Origin: Sphingosinicella sp.
GTDB lineage: Bacteria; Pseudomonadota; Alphaproteobacteria; Sphingomonadales; Sphingomonadaceae
Direction: 5' to 3'
Length of the DNA stretch: 32,355 bases
Assembly: GCA_016793845.1 (NCBI GenBank)
Contig: JAEULI010000181.1
Location: forward strand, 1 to 32,355
This document shows positions 10,689-20,773 of the stretch, piece after piece. The translations under genes and the position numbers were made by a program. The notes under the pieces are model-generated. The model had not been told where the DNA came from. It saw only the letters and a list, made by a program, of their open reading frames with translations, and ran no database searches. Position 1 is the first letter of the stretch. The number at the start of each line of letters is the position of its first letter.

Positions 10689-11355
10689 ATGTCCGGAATC
10701 GTCGTCCAGACCATCGCGCGTGCCGACGCCGCCGTGATCGACGGCCTCGCGCGCTGCGGCGTCGCCACGGTGCACGAGGCACAGGGCCGCACCGGTCTCC
10801 TCGGCAGCCGTCTCCGCCCCATTTATGCAGGCGCGCGCATTGCGGGCTCTGCGGTGACGATCTCGGCGCCCCCGGGCGACAACTGGATGGTTCACGTCGC
10901 GATCGAGCAGCTGCAGCCCGGTGACATCCTCGTGCTCGCGCCGACCAGCCCCTGCGAGGACGGCTATTTCGGTGACCTGCTGGCGACATCGGCAATGGCG
11001 CGCGGTTGCCGGGGCCTCATTATAGATGCGGGCGTGCGCGACGTGCGTGATCTCACCGAAATGGGTTTCCCGGTCTGGTCGAAGGCGGTGTTCGCGCAGG
11101 GCACGGTAAAGGCGACGCTCGGCTCTGTAAATGTGCCCATCGTCTGCGCCGGCGCGGCGATCCAGCCGGGCGACGTCATCGTCGCGGACGACGACGGCGT
11201 CTGCGTCGTGCCCTTTGCATCGGCTGCCGAAACGCTCGGGAAGGCCGAGGCCCGCGAAGCTGCGGAGACCGCCAAGCGCGAACGCCTCGCCGCGGGCGAA
11301 CTCGGCCTCGACATCTATTCCATGCGTGAAAAGCTTGCGGCGATGGGCCTCAAAT

Positions 11356-11363
<8 letters not shown>
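10689..11363 (+). CDS. ligK: 4-carboxy-4-hydroxy-2-oxoadipate (CHA) aldolase LigK
   Basis: Last step of the pathway: divalent-metal class II aldolase cleaving CHA to pyruvate and oxaloacetate; this family also decarboxylates oxaloacetate. The 224-residue protein has the RraA-like fold. [14 protein letters not shown] comes near the start. [20 protein letters not shown] and [15 protein letters not shown] bind pyruvate and metal in the family, and [12 protein letters not shown] carries the Arg-Asp pair (Arg117-Asp118) expected in the active site. [14 protein letters not shown] is also typical. The ATG has AAGGAG 11 bases upstream. It opens the rightward operon, and its stop overlaps the ligU start by 8 bp. 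Gallate-pathway GalC is the alternative name for the same activity; the neighbours favour ligK. Confidence 0.94.
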
Positions 11364-13277
<1,914 letters not shown>

Positions 13278-13335
13278 CAGCTCGCATCCGGGTCCGCGCC
13301 ATGCCATAGGCAGCGGGTCTGGAGGAGTGCGCACC

Positions 13336-14481
13336 ATGGATGCAGAAACGTTCGGCCTGTTCCGCTCGGCCATCCGCCGTTTCGTCACCGAGCGCCTGAT
13401 CCCGGCCGAAGACGCGGTGGAGGAGGCCGATGCCGTCCCCGATGCGATCGTGGACGAAATGCGCGAGATGGGCCTGTTCGGCATTTCCGTGCCCGAGGAC
13501 TACGGTGGACTCGGCTGCACCATGTCCGAAGAGGCCGCGCTCATCCGCGAGCTGACGCGCGCGTCCGTCGTGTTCCGTTCGGTGATCGGCACCACGCTCG
13601 GCATCGGCAGCCAGGGCATCGTCATAGACGGCACGGAGGCGCAGAAGCGCGAATGGCTGCCGAAGTTCGCGAGCGGCGCGGCGATCGCGAGCTTCTGTCT
13701 CACCGAGCCCGAGGCGGGCTCCGATGCCGCCTCGCTGCGTACCGCCGCGGTGCGCGACGGGGACACCTACCGCATCACCGGAACGAAGCGTTTCATCACC
13801 AACGCGACGCGCGCGAACGTCTTCACGCTGATGGCGCGCACCGAGCCGGTGCAGGGCGCATCCGGCATTTCCGCGTTCATTCTGCCCGCCGATACGCCCG
13901 GCATCACGCTCGGCAAACCCGACAAGAAAATGGGCCAGAAAGGCTCGGTCACGACCGACGTGATCCTCGACAATGTCGTTGTCCCGGCCGCGAACATCAT
14001 CGGCGGCGTGCCGGGGCGCGGCTTCAAGACCGCGATGAAGGTGCTGGATCGGGGCCGCATCCATATCTCCGCCGTCGCGCTCGGCATGTGCGACCGGCTG
14101 ATCGAGATGAGCCTCGCCTACGCCATCGAGCGCAAGCAGTTCGGCGACCGCATCGCGAACTTCCAGCTTGTGCAGGCGATGCTCGCCGACATGAAGGTGG
14201 ATATGCTGACCACCGAAGCGCTGCTGCAATCGGTCGCCGCGAAGTTCGATGCGGGGGAGGCCGTCAGCCTCGAATGTTCGGCGCTGAAGCTGCACGCGTC
14301 GGAGGCCGTCGGCCGCATCGCCGATCGTGCCGTGCAGATCCATGGCGGCGCAGGCTATATGGCTGAATACAAGGTCGAACGCTTCTACCGCGATGTCCGC
14401 CTGCTCCGTATCTACGAGGGCACCTCGCAGATCCAGCAGACGATCATTGCAAAGCAGATGATCCGGCAGGCCGAAGCCTGA
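13336..14481 (+). CDS. Acyl-CoA dehydrogenase
   Basis: An FAD flavoenzyme of 381 residues that oxidises an acyl-CoA at the alpha-beta bond. ASFCLTEPEAGSDAASL is the FAD/substrate motif, RFITNATRANVFTLMA is the mid beta-domain, ALGMCDRLIEMSLAYAIERK follows, and IYEGTSQIQQ carries the catalytic Glu near residue 361, placed as in short- and medium-chain enzymes. The ATG at 13336 is preferred over the in-frame GTG at 13327 because GGAGGA (13321-13326) is correctly spaced only for the ATG. It follows ligI by 58 bp on the same strand and may be co-transcribed. No CoA ester occurs in the PCA 4,5-pathway, so it probably serves a feeder (for example a side chain of a lignin-type aromatic) or is independent. 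Substrate unknown. Confidence 0.9.
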   Translation: MDAETFGLFRSAIRRFVTERLIPAEDAVEEADAVPDAIVDEMREMGLFGISVPEDYGGLGCTMSEEAALIRELTRASVVFRSVIGTTLGIGSQGIVIDGTEAQKREWLPKFASGAAIASFCLTEPEAGSDAASLRTAAVRDGDTYRITGTKRFITNATRANVFTLMARTEPVQGASGISAFILPADTPGITLGKPDKKMGQKGSVTTDVILDNVVVPAANIIGGVPGRGFKTAMKVLDRGRIHISAVALGMCDRLIEMSLAYAIERKQFGDRIANFQLVQAMLADMKVDMLTTEALLQSVAAKFDAGEAVSLECSALKLHASEAVGRIADRAVQIHGGAGYMAEYKVERFYRDVRLLRIYEGTSQIQQTIIAKQMIRQAEA

Positions 14482-14499
14482 ACCGGCGTCAGCGCACGG

Positions 14500-16575
14500 T
14501 CACTTGTGTGCCTCGAACCAGCCGATGACCCCCGCAACCTTCTGCGCGAAGTGGCTCGGGAACATGCGGATGCCGTGGTTTTCCAGCGGCACGCGCACGA
14601 ACACGCTTTCGACCCCGTGATACTTGAGCGCAGCGAAATACTGCTCCGATTCCGAGATCGGCGTGCGGTAATCGGCTTCGCCCGTCATCACCATCGTCGG
14701 CGTCTTCACCTTGTCGACCGAGGCGAGCAGCGAACGGCGGCGGTAGTCGTCCGGTTGGCTCCACGGCGTGCCGAAGAAGAAGCCCTTGAAGACCAGCGGC
14801 AGGATGTCCGACGTGAGCGCCTGGCTCTGCCAGTCGATCACCGGATAGAGCACGGCGGCGGCGCGGAAGCGCTCGCTGCGCGCGATGAGCCACGCGGAGA
14901 GCGTGCCGCCGCCCGAACCGCCCGTCACATAAAGGCGCGACGTATCGATGAAGCCGCGCGTAGCGACTGCATCGACGCCGCTCATCAGGTCGTCGAACTC
15001 GTCGCCCGGAAACGCGTTCTCGATGAGATTGGCGTAGGGCTCGCCGTAAGAGGTGCTGCCCCGCACGTTGGGGTAGAAGACCACGTAGCCCGCAGCCGCC
15101 ATCAGCTGCTTTTCGATGTCGAAGCGTGGGCCGTAGGCGGCGTTGGGGCCGCCGTGAATTTCCATGATCAGCGGGTATTTCTTCGCGGGGTCGAAATCCG
15201 GCGGATAGATCAGCCAGCCCTGCACGGGGAGGTCGCCCTTCGAGGAGCGATAGTTGATCTCCTCGACACGGCCGAGCGCGCGCCCGGCGAACAGCGCCTC
15301 GTTCAGCCCCGTGATCGAACGCGCCTTGCCGATGCCCGTGCCCGCGAGCGCGATATTGCCGCTCGAATCCGGGCTCGCCCACTGCATGGCGATACGGCCG
15401 GTTCGTGAAACCGTGAAGGCGGGCGCTGCCGTATAGGCGATGTGCATCATGCCGAGCCCTTCGGCGATCTCGCGGCGCCCACCCTTCAGGTCGAAGAGCG
15501 CAAGCCGGTTCTCGCCGCGATCGGCGTAATAGGCGTAGATGCCGCGTCCGTCCGCGGCCCAGCGCGGTGCCATCACGTCGCGGTCGAGCGTGGCGGTAAG
15601 CACGCGGCGTTCGCCCGTGTTCGTGTCGAGCACCATCAGCCGCGTCGTCGTGTGCCAGCGGCCCGCCTCGTCGGCGCCGATGTAGGCAATGTACCGCCCG
15701 TCGGGCGAAACCTGCGGGGAGGCTTCGGGGCCGTCGCGGTCGATCAGCGTCTTCATCGCGCTGCCGTCCACTGGGAGCAGGTAGAGCCCCGTGTCGAACA
15801 TCTTGCCCTTGAGAATGGCGTTCTCGTCGTTGCGGTTGAGCGCTACGACGAGCCCCTTGCTGTCCGCCGTCCACGCGTAGGGGCTGCCGATGAGGGGGAA
15901 TTCGCCCGTATCGTCGCGCGTGATCTGGCGGGGCGTGCCGCCGCTCGCCGGGACCGTGAAGATGTGCATCTGGCCGGGCGGGATGATGCCCGCGCCGTCC
16001 TGGCGGTACAGGGCCTTGTCGACGACGATCGGCGCCGGCTTCCACGTCGCGCCGGGCGGCGGCGTGATGGGCGTGCCGTAGCTCTTCGGCACGGCGGGAA
16101 CGTGCATTGCGTAGGCGAGCGTCCTGCCGTCCGGCGACCATTCGAGGCCCATCGGCGCGCCGGGGAAGCCGCCGATCGTGGTCTCGACGCCGCTCTCCAT
16201 CCAGCGCACGACGATCTGACGCACGCCGGCGCGCGTGGCGACGAATGCAAGCCGCTTGCCGTCCGGCGACCAGCGCGGATCGCCCGCCGCGTCCTCGATC
16301 TTGGTGAGCGGCACATGGTTGCGGCCGTCGGCATCGATCAGCCACAGCATCGGCTGGTACGCGTCCGTCACTATGTCGGCCTTCAGGCGCACGTAAGCCA
16401 CGCGCGTGCCGTCCGGGGATATCTGTGGATCGTTTCCGGCCTCCAGCGCAAACACGTCGATCGGCTGCAGCGGGGGCTTGTCCGCGGCGTGCGCCGGCGC
16501 CGCGACTGGGGCGGTGAAAACGGCCAGCGCTGCAAGTGTCGTGAGCGATGTCGTCCGGAAACTGGCCCTCAGCAT
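14500..16575 (-). CDS. Exported S9-family serine peptidase (prolyl oligopeptidase / acylaminoacyl-peptidase type)
   Basis: A 691-residue peptidase predicted to act in the periplasm. The signal peptide runs from MLRASFRTTSL to PAHAAD. A WD40-like beta-propeller fills about residues 40-420, with repeated ISPDG, WSPDG and VSPDGRYIAY blades. The alpha/beta-hydrolase domain follows. The triad is Ser554 in TGGSGGGT, Asp635 in TGEADYRTP and His667 in LENHGIRMF; the 81 and 32 residue spacings are right for S9. The frame continues upstream to 16710, but the ATG at 16575 is chosen for its signal peptide and GGAAGGGGG site. A candidate GntR operator lies 19 bp before this start. It diverges from the exported amidohydrolase, a likely functional partner, and ends 18 bp from the convergent acyl-CoA dehydrogenase. 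Confidence 0.93.
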   Translation of the reverse strand: MLRASFRTTSLTTLAALAVFTAPVAAPAHAADKPPLQPIDVFALEAGNDPQISPDGTRVAYVRLKADIVTDAYQPMLWLIDADGRNHVPLTKIEDAAGDPRWSPDGKRLAFVATRAGVRQIVVRWMESGVETTIGGFPGAPMGLEWSPDGRTLAYAMHVPAVPKSYGTPITPPPGATWKPAPIVVDKALYRQDGAGIIPPGQMHIFTVPASGGTPRQITRDDTGEFPLIGSPYAWTADSKGLVVALNRNDENAILKGKMFDTGLYLLPVDGSAMKTLIDRDGPEASPQVSPDGRYIAYIGADEAGRWHTTTRLMVLDTNTGERRVLTATLDRDVMAPRWAADGRGIYAYYADRGENRLALFDLKGGRREIAEGLGMMHIAYTAAPAFTVSRTGRIAMQWASPDSSGNIALAGTGIGKARSITGLNEALFAGRALGRVEEINYRSSKGDLPVQGWLIYPPDFDPAKKYPLIMEIHGGPNAAYGPRFDIEKQLMAAAGYVVFYPNVRGSTSYGEPYANLIENAFPGDEFDDLMSGVDAVATRGFIDTSRLYVTGGSGGGTLSAWLIARSERFRAAAVLYPVIDWQSQALTSDILPLVFKGFFFGTPWSQPDDYRRRSLLASVDKVKTPTMVMTGEADYRTPISESEQYFAALKYHGVESVFVRVPLENHGIRMFPSHFAQKVAGVIGWFEAHK

Positions 16576-16593
16576 ATATCCCCCTTCCAAATA

Positions 16594-16608
16594 TTGATCA
16601 AAGATCAT
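16594..16608. promoter_or_regulatory. Candidate GntR operator, copy A
   Basis: TTGATCAAAGATCAT, a TGATC-N3-GATCA dyad, lies in the 203-bp gap between the S9 peptidase (start 16575) and the amidohydrolase (start 16779). A perfect TATAAT at 16614-16619 on the plus strand starts 5 bp beyond it, so a regulator bound here would touch the promoter area of one or both genes. The 15-mer is the exact reverse complement of copy B. Binding by the GntR protein encoded at 19008-19712 is inferred. Confidence 0.7.
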
Positions 16609-16778
16609 AATTTTATAATCGTCGACGTCAATCACGCTACTGATGGCCCGCGACCTGCGTGCCGGACAGCCCGGATGCCGCGATGTCAAAAATGGGTGCC
16701 GTTTGGTCATGTGGAGCGGGGTCTCCCGACATTAGGGCGTGTGGGATGGGAAAGCGAAACACGGGAGGGTGAGGGATC

Positions 16779-18071
16779 ATGAACAGGCGGGGTGCGATCA
16801 TTCTTGCGGCATTGCTGATGCCGCTGGCGCAGGCGGCGGGCGCGGCGACCTATATTCAGGCGGGGAACCTCATCGATGGCAAAGCCGATGCGCCGCTCGG
16901 CCCGCACACGATCGTTGTCGACGAGGGGCGTATCGTGCGCGTCGCGGCCGGAAAGGTCGCGCCGGGCGCGGGCGATACGCTGATCGACCTCTCGGGCCAT
17001 AGCGTGATGCCCGGCCTCATGGACATGCACACGCATCTTTCCGCCGAAAGCGGCCCGGCGAGCTACACCGATCCCTTTTCGCTGGGGCCGGCGGATTTCG
17101 CGTACAAGATCGAGAAGTATGCGCGTGTCACGCTGATGTCGGGCTTCACGCTCGTTCGTGATCTCGGCGATGCGTACGGCGTGTCGATCGCGCTGCGCAA
17201 GGCGATCGATCGCGGCGATGTCGTGGGGCCGCATATCCTCACCTCGGGCGCGCCGATCGCGTCGACGGGCGGTCACGGCGATCCCACGAACGGCATTTCG
17301 CCCGCGCTCGGCCTCAAGACGCCCGGCGCGACCGAGGGCGTCGTGGACAGCGCGGACGAGGCGCGCAAGGCGGTGCGCCAGCGCTACAAGGACGGCGCCG
17401 ATCTCATCAAGATCACGGCAACGGGCGGCGTGATGAGTCTCGCGAAGAACAGTCAGAACGCGCAGTTCATGTCCGATGAGCTTGCCGCCATCGTCGCCAC
17501 GGCACGCGACTACGGGATGCATGTCGCCGCGCACGCGCATGGCCTCGATGGGTTGCGGCGCGCCGTCGCGGCCGGTGTCTCGACGATCGAGCACGGCACC
17601 TATCTCGACGACGAGACGATGCGGCAGATGAAGGCGAAGGGCATTTATCTCGTGCCGACGCTGATGGCCGGGGACTGGATCACCGAGAAAGCGAAAACGC
17701 CGGGCGCGCTCCCCGATATCGTGCGGCCCAAGGCGGCGGCGATCGGCCCGCTGATGTCGGGCACGTTCGCGCGCGCCTACAGGCTCGGCGTGCCCATCCT
17801 GTTCGGCACCGACAGCGGCGTGTCCGCGCACGGCGACAACGCGCGCGAGTTCGAGCTGATGGTCGCGGCGGGGATGCCGCCGATGGCCGCGATCCGTGCC
17901 GCGACCTCGGAACCCGCGAAATTCCTCGGCATCGCCGATCGGCAGGGTAGCATCGCCGCGGGCATGGCGGCGGACATCATCGCGGTTCCCGGCAATCCGG
18001 TGCAGGACATCGCGCTGATGCGGAAGGTCGATTTCGTGATGATCGGCGGAAAAGTCGTCAAGCAGCCCTGA
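16779..18071 (+). CDS. Exported metal-dependent amidohydrolase (Xaa-Pro dipeptidase / imidazolonepropionase-like)
   Basis: A 430-residue TIM-barrel hydrolase with a signal peptide (residues 1-23, ALLMPLAQAAGAA), so probably periplasmic. Metal site: His84 and His86 (MDMHTHLS), Lys211 (LIKITATGG, likely the carboxylated lysine), His252/His254 (AAHAHG), His272 (IEHGTY) and Asp345 (FGTDSG). Relatives of this subgroup include secreted prolidase-like enzymes that cleave dipeptides or N-acyl amino acids, but members also hydrolyse other amides and lactones. GGGAGGG precedes the ATG. It diverges from an exported S9 peptidase across a shared regulatory gap with operator copy A. The pair would suit stepwise trimming of a peptide-like substrate outside the cytoplasm. 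Exact substrate unknown. Confidence 0.9.
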   Translation: MNRRGAIILAALLMPLAQAAGAATYIQAGNLIDGKADAPLGPHTIVVDEGRIVRVAAGKVAPGAGDTLIDLSGHSVMPGLMDMHTHLSAESGPASYTDPFSLGPADFAYKIEKYARVTLMSGFTLVRDLGDAYGVSIALRKAIDRGDVVGPHILTSGAPIASTGGHGDPTNGISPALGLKTPGATEGVVDSADEARKAVRQRYKDGADLIKITATGGVMSLAKNSQNAQFMSDELAAIVATARDYGMHVAAHAHGLDGLRRAVAAGVSTIEHGTYLDDETMRQMKAKGIYLVPTLMAGDWITEKAKTPGALPDIVRPKAAAIGPLMSGTFARAYRLGVPILFGTDSGVSAHGDNAREFELMVAAGMPPMAAIRAATSEPAKFLGIADRQGSIAAGMAADIIAVPGNPVQDIALMRKVDFVMIGGKVVKQP

Positions 18072-18091
18072 TCGCATGGTTGACTCCATAT

Positions 18092-18106
18092 ATGATCTTT
18101 GATCAA
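18092..18106. promoter_or_regulatory. Candidate GntR operator, copy B, within the SDR-GntR promoter
   Basis: ATGATCTTTGATCAA, the same 15 bp as copy A read on the opposite strand, lies 75 bp before the SDR start. A near-consensus -35 (TTGACT, 18080-18085) stands just upstream and an AT-rich CAATAATAT stretch overlaps its right end. The element would therefore sit between -35 and -10, as expected for a repressor site. Since the GntR gene follows the SDR, this would be autoregulation. Confidence 0.7.
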
Positions 18107-18181
18107 TAATATCTCGCGGGTCCTCTCTGCCCGCAGCGTATCGGTCGTGTGCCTGAACACCGCCGATGGATCGGGACACGT

Positions 18182-18946
18182 ATGACAGTTTTCAGTTCGA
18201 CCCATGTTCTGGTGACCGCAGGCGCGTCCGGCATCGGCCGCGCAATCGCTGAACGCTTCGCCGATGCGGGTGCGCAGGTCCGTATCTGCGACGTCTCCGA
18301 AGACGCGATCGCGGCACTTGCCGAAGCACGCCCGGACATTGCCGCAACACGCGCGGACGTGTCCGACGAAGCCGACGTTGCCGCGCTGTTCGATACTGTC
18401 GGCCCGAAGCTCGACGTCCTCGTCAACAACGCCGGCATCGGCGGCCCCAGAGGGCCGGTCGAGGATATCGAAGACGCCGAATGGGAACGCACGCTCGCCG
18501 TGAACCTCACCGGCGCAATGCGTGTGACGCGCCGTGCCATACGCCTGATGAAGCCTGCGGGGCAGGGCGCCATCGTCAATATTTCCACCGCCTCGGTACG
18601 CACCGGCCTTCCGAACCGGACTGCCTATGTCGCCTCGAAGGAGGGGCTGATGGGCTTCACGGCGAACCTTGCGCGGGAGCTCGGCCCGCACAACATCCGC
18701 TGCAACGCGATCCTCCCCGGCCTCATCGACAATCCGCGCGGCCGTGCGCTGGCTGCACGGGCAGCGGAGGAGCAGGGGCGCTCCGTGGCCGAGGTCGAAG
18801 CGGAGATGCTGCGCTTCGTCTCGATGCGGTGCTGGATAGACCCGGCGGAGATCGGCGACCTCGCGATGTTCCTCGCGTCGCCGGCAGCGCGGCACATCAC
18901 GGGGCAGTTCATCGGTGTTTGCGGCGGCGCGGAGTGGGAAGGCTGA
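18182..18946 (+). CDS. Short-chain dehydrogenase/reductase (SDR)
   Basis: A classical NAD(P)-dependent SDR of 254 residues. The cofactor motif is TAGASGIG (12-19), NNAG is at 82-85, and the catalytic residues are Ser135 or Ser138 (IVNISTASV), Tyr149 and Lys153 in AYVASKEG. Asp37 after the second strand (RICDVSE) suggests NAD(H) over NADP(H). The C-terminus ITGQFIGVCGGAEW is usual. The ATG at 18182 is chosen because a longer GTG start (18149) has no ribosome-binding site and would add a non-family leader. It is followed after 61 bp by the GntR gene. With the BKACE two genes on, an attractive role is oxidising a 3-hydroxy acid to the 3-keto acid that BKACE cleaves; this is inference. Confidence 0.88.
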   Translation: MTVFSSTHVLVTAGASGIGRAIAERFADAGAQVRICDVSEDAIAALAEARPDIAATRADVSDEADVAALFDTVGPKLDVLVNNAGIGGPRGPVEDIEDAEWERTLAVNLTGAMRVTRRAIRLMKPAGQGAIVNISTASVRTGLPNRTAYVASKEGLMGFTANLARELGPHNIRCNAILPGLIDNPRGRALAARAAEEQGRSVAEVEAEMLRFVSMRCWIDPAEIGDLAMFLASPAARHITGQFIGVCGGAEWEG

Positions 18947-19007
18947 GCGCAGCAATGGACAGGAGCGGCAGCGGCGTCCTAAAGAAAAGCCGAAAGGGAC
19001 ATCGTCG

Positions 19008-19712
19008 ATGACGACTGCTGCGCGCGCGACCCGGTTTGCACCGGTGCATCGCAATACATTGAAGGACCAGAGCTATTCGGAGCTCCGCCGTGCGCTCGTG
19101 ACCGGCCGCTTTCAGCCGGGTGAGCACGTGACGGTGAAGCTGCTCGCCGAACAGCTCGGCTCCGGCATCATGCCGGTGCGCGAGGCCGTGCAGCGGCTGG
19201 TCGCCGAAGGCGCGCTCGTCAATCTGCCAAGCGGCCGGGTGTGCGTTCCCTCTTTGACGCGCGCGGAGTTCGACGAGATCATCGAGATCCGGATGCTCCT
19301 CGAACCGCACTGCTGCCGCAAAGCCGCGGCCGCCATGACCGATGCGATCTTCGACGAGATCTCGGAAGGGCAGGCGCGGCTTCGCGCCGCCGCCGCCGGC
19401 GAGAACCCGGAGGCGGCGCTGTGGGCAAACCACCAGTATCATTTCGGTATCTACCGCCAGGCGGGGTCGCGCCAGATGCTCGCACTCATCGAGTCCGTAT
19501 GGCTGCGTTTCGGGCCCATGATGACGCACAGCCAGGCGGGCGGCGCCGGGGCGCAGGAATATCTGGAGGCTGAACTCAAGACGCAGGAAGAGTTGCTGGC
19601 CGCCCTCGCGGCGCACGACGGCGCGCGATCGGCGAAGCTGATGGCGAGCATCATTCAGTGCACGGCCCGCTGGTATCACAAATCGTACCTCTTCGCGGAG
19701 GATGTTGAGTAG
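19008..19712 (+). CDS. GntR-family regulator, FCD (FadR/VanR) subgroup
   Basis: A 234-residue regulator. The N-terminal winged helix covers about residues 17-85: YSELRRALVTGRFQPGEHVT, LAEQLGSGIMPVREAVQRL and EGALVNLPSGRVCVPS. The all-helical FCD effector domain follows from about 92 (EFDEIIEIRMLLEPHC). In it, NHQYHFGIYRQAGS, HS and a late HDGARS carry the His/Asp residues that usually bind a metal and a small carboxylic acid. The ATG at 19008 has AAAGGG upstream; an open extension to 18915 lacks family similarity. It sits in the middle of four transcription units that each carry the TGATC-N3-GATCA element, which makes it the probable local repressor, with an organic-acid inducer. Confidence 0.92.
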   Translation: MTTAARATRFAPVHRNTLKDQSYSELRRALVTGRFQPGEHVTVKLLAEQLGSGIMPVREAVQRLVAEGALVNLPSGRVCVPSLTRAEFDEIIEIRMLLEPHCCRKAAAAMTDAIFDEISEGQARLRAAAAGENPEAALWANHQYHFGIYRQAGSRQMLALIESVWLRFGPMMTHSQAGGAGAQEYLEAELKTQEELLAALAAHDGARSAKLMASIIQCTARWYHKSYLFAEDVE

Positions 19713-19714
19713 TT

Positions 19715-19729
19715 TTGATCAAATATCAT
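19715..19729. promoter_or_regulatory. Candidate GntR operator, copy C, upstream of BKACE
   Basis: TTGATCAAATATCAT differs from copy A at one base (G to T in the right arm). It lies immediately after the GntR stop and 67 bp before the BKACE start. A further half-site-like ATAGATCAT follows directly (19729-19737), so the site may be extended. Its position between regulator and BKACE suggests BKACE has its own promoter in addition to any read-through. Confidence 0.62.
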
Positions 19730-19796
19730 AGATCATAGTATTGACGTTCGCGGTGGTTTGCGCCAACCCGGTGCGTGTCGTGCACAGGGGAAAATC

Positions 19797-20732
19797 ATGC
19801 GTAAATCTCGGAAAACGATCATCACATGCGCCGTCACCGGCTCGATCCACACGCCATCGATGTCGCCATACCTGCCGATCACACCGGACGAGATCGCCGA
19901 ACAATCTATCGCGGCGGTGGAAGCGGGTGCAGCGATCGTTCACCTGCACGCGCGCGATCCGGCTGATGGCCGCCCGACCCCCGATCCGGAGGTGTTCGCG
20001 GGCTTCCTGCCGCGGATCAAGCAGGCAACCGACGCCGTGCTCAATCTCACGACGGGCGGCGCGCCGGGGTTCACGATGGACGATCGTCTTGCCGCACCCG
20101 TACGTTTCCAGCCCGAGCTGACCTCGCTCAACATGGGCTCGATCAACTTCGGCGTGTTCGGGCTCGCGGAGCGCGAACAGCCGTGGAAGCACGAATGGGA
20201 AAAGCCGTTCCTGCAGGGTTCGCACGCCGCGCCGCAATCGAATACGTTCGCGCAGATCGAGCGGGTGATCCGGGAGCTCCACCAAGGCTGCGGCACGCGT
20301 TTCGAGTTCGAATGCTACGATGTCGGCCATCTCTATACGCTGGCGCACTATGCCGACAAAGGCCTGTTGAAGCCGCCGTACTTCGTACAATGCATCTTCG
20401 GTATTCTTGGTGGAATCGGCGCGGACATCGATCATCTCGCGCACATGCGGAATACGGCGGACCGTCTGTTCGGCGAAGATTATTATCTGTCCTGCTTCGC
20501 GGTCGGCCGCAACCAGATGCCTTTCGTCACAACATGCGCCGCGATGGGCGGCAACGTGCGCGTTGGTCTGGAAGACAGTCTCTACATCGGCAAGGGGCAA
20601 CTCGCGACGAGCAACGCGCAGCAGGTCGCGAAGGTGCGGTCGATCCTGGAAGAGTTGGGTCTCGAGATCGCAACGCCCGCCGAAGCGCGCGAGATGCTCG
20701 CGCTCAAGGGTGGAGATCGCGTCGCATTCTGA
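19797..20732 (+). CDS. Beta-keto acid cleavage enzyme (BKACE, DUF849/Kce family)
   Basis: A zinc enzyme that reacts a beta-keto acid with acetyl-CoA, giving acetoacetate and the shortened acyl-CoA; the family founder is 3-keto-5-aminohexanoate cleavage enzyme of lysine fermentation. The 311-residue protein has ITCAVTGSIHTP at the N-terminus. Zinc ligands are His49 and His51 in VHLHARDP and Glu259 in VGLEDSLY. TTGGAPG and TSLNMGSINFG complete the barrel. The ATG at 19797 has AGGGG six bases upstream; a start 13 codons earlier adds a non-family leader. A strong terminator follows. Which beta-keto acid is used cannot be told by eye, because specificity in this family varies. The SDR upstream could supply it. 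Confidence 0.92.
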   Translation: MRKSRKTIITCAVTGSIHTPSMSPYLPITPDEIAEQSIAAVEAGAAIVHLHARDPADGRPTPDPEVFAGFLPRIKQATDAVLNLTTGGAPGFTMDDRLAAPVRFQPELTSLNMGSINFGVFGLAEREQPWKHEWEKPFLQGSHAAPQSNTFAQIERVIRELHQGCGTRFEFECYDVGHLYTLAHYADKGLLKPPYFVQCIFGILGGIGADIDHLAHMRNTADRLFGEDYYLSCFAVGRNQMPFVTTCAAMGGNVRVGLEDSLYIGKGQLATSNAQQVAKVRSILEELGLEIATPAEAREMLALKGGDRVAF

Positions 20733-20747
20733 TCGGTGAAAAAGGGG

Positions 20748-20773
20748 AGGGCGGGATTTGATCCCGCCCTTTT
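20748..20773. terminator. Rho-independent terminator, probably bidirectional
   Basis: A perfect stem AGGGCGGGAT / ATCCCGCCCT (20748-20757 and 20761-20770) with a 3-nt loop is followed by TTTC on the plus strand and preceded by AAA (20741-20743), which reads as T's on the minus strand a few bases beyond the stem. It lies between the convergent BKACE and Gfo/Idh/MocA genes and would end transcription from both sides. Confidence 0.88.

Noticed and set aside
14489..16345. 618-codon frame on the same strand as the S9 peptidase
   Set aside because: An out-of-frame shadow; the S9 frame alone carries the signal peptide, propeller repeats and catalytic triad.
16707..18179. Long antisense reading frame (490 codons) opposite the amidohydrolase
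   Set aside because: The sense frame has all metal ligands and a signal peptide; the antisense translation is charge-rich without motifs.
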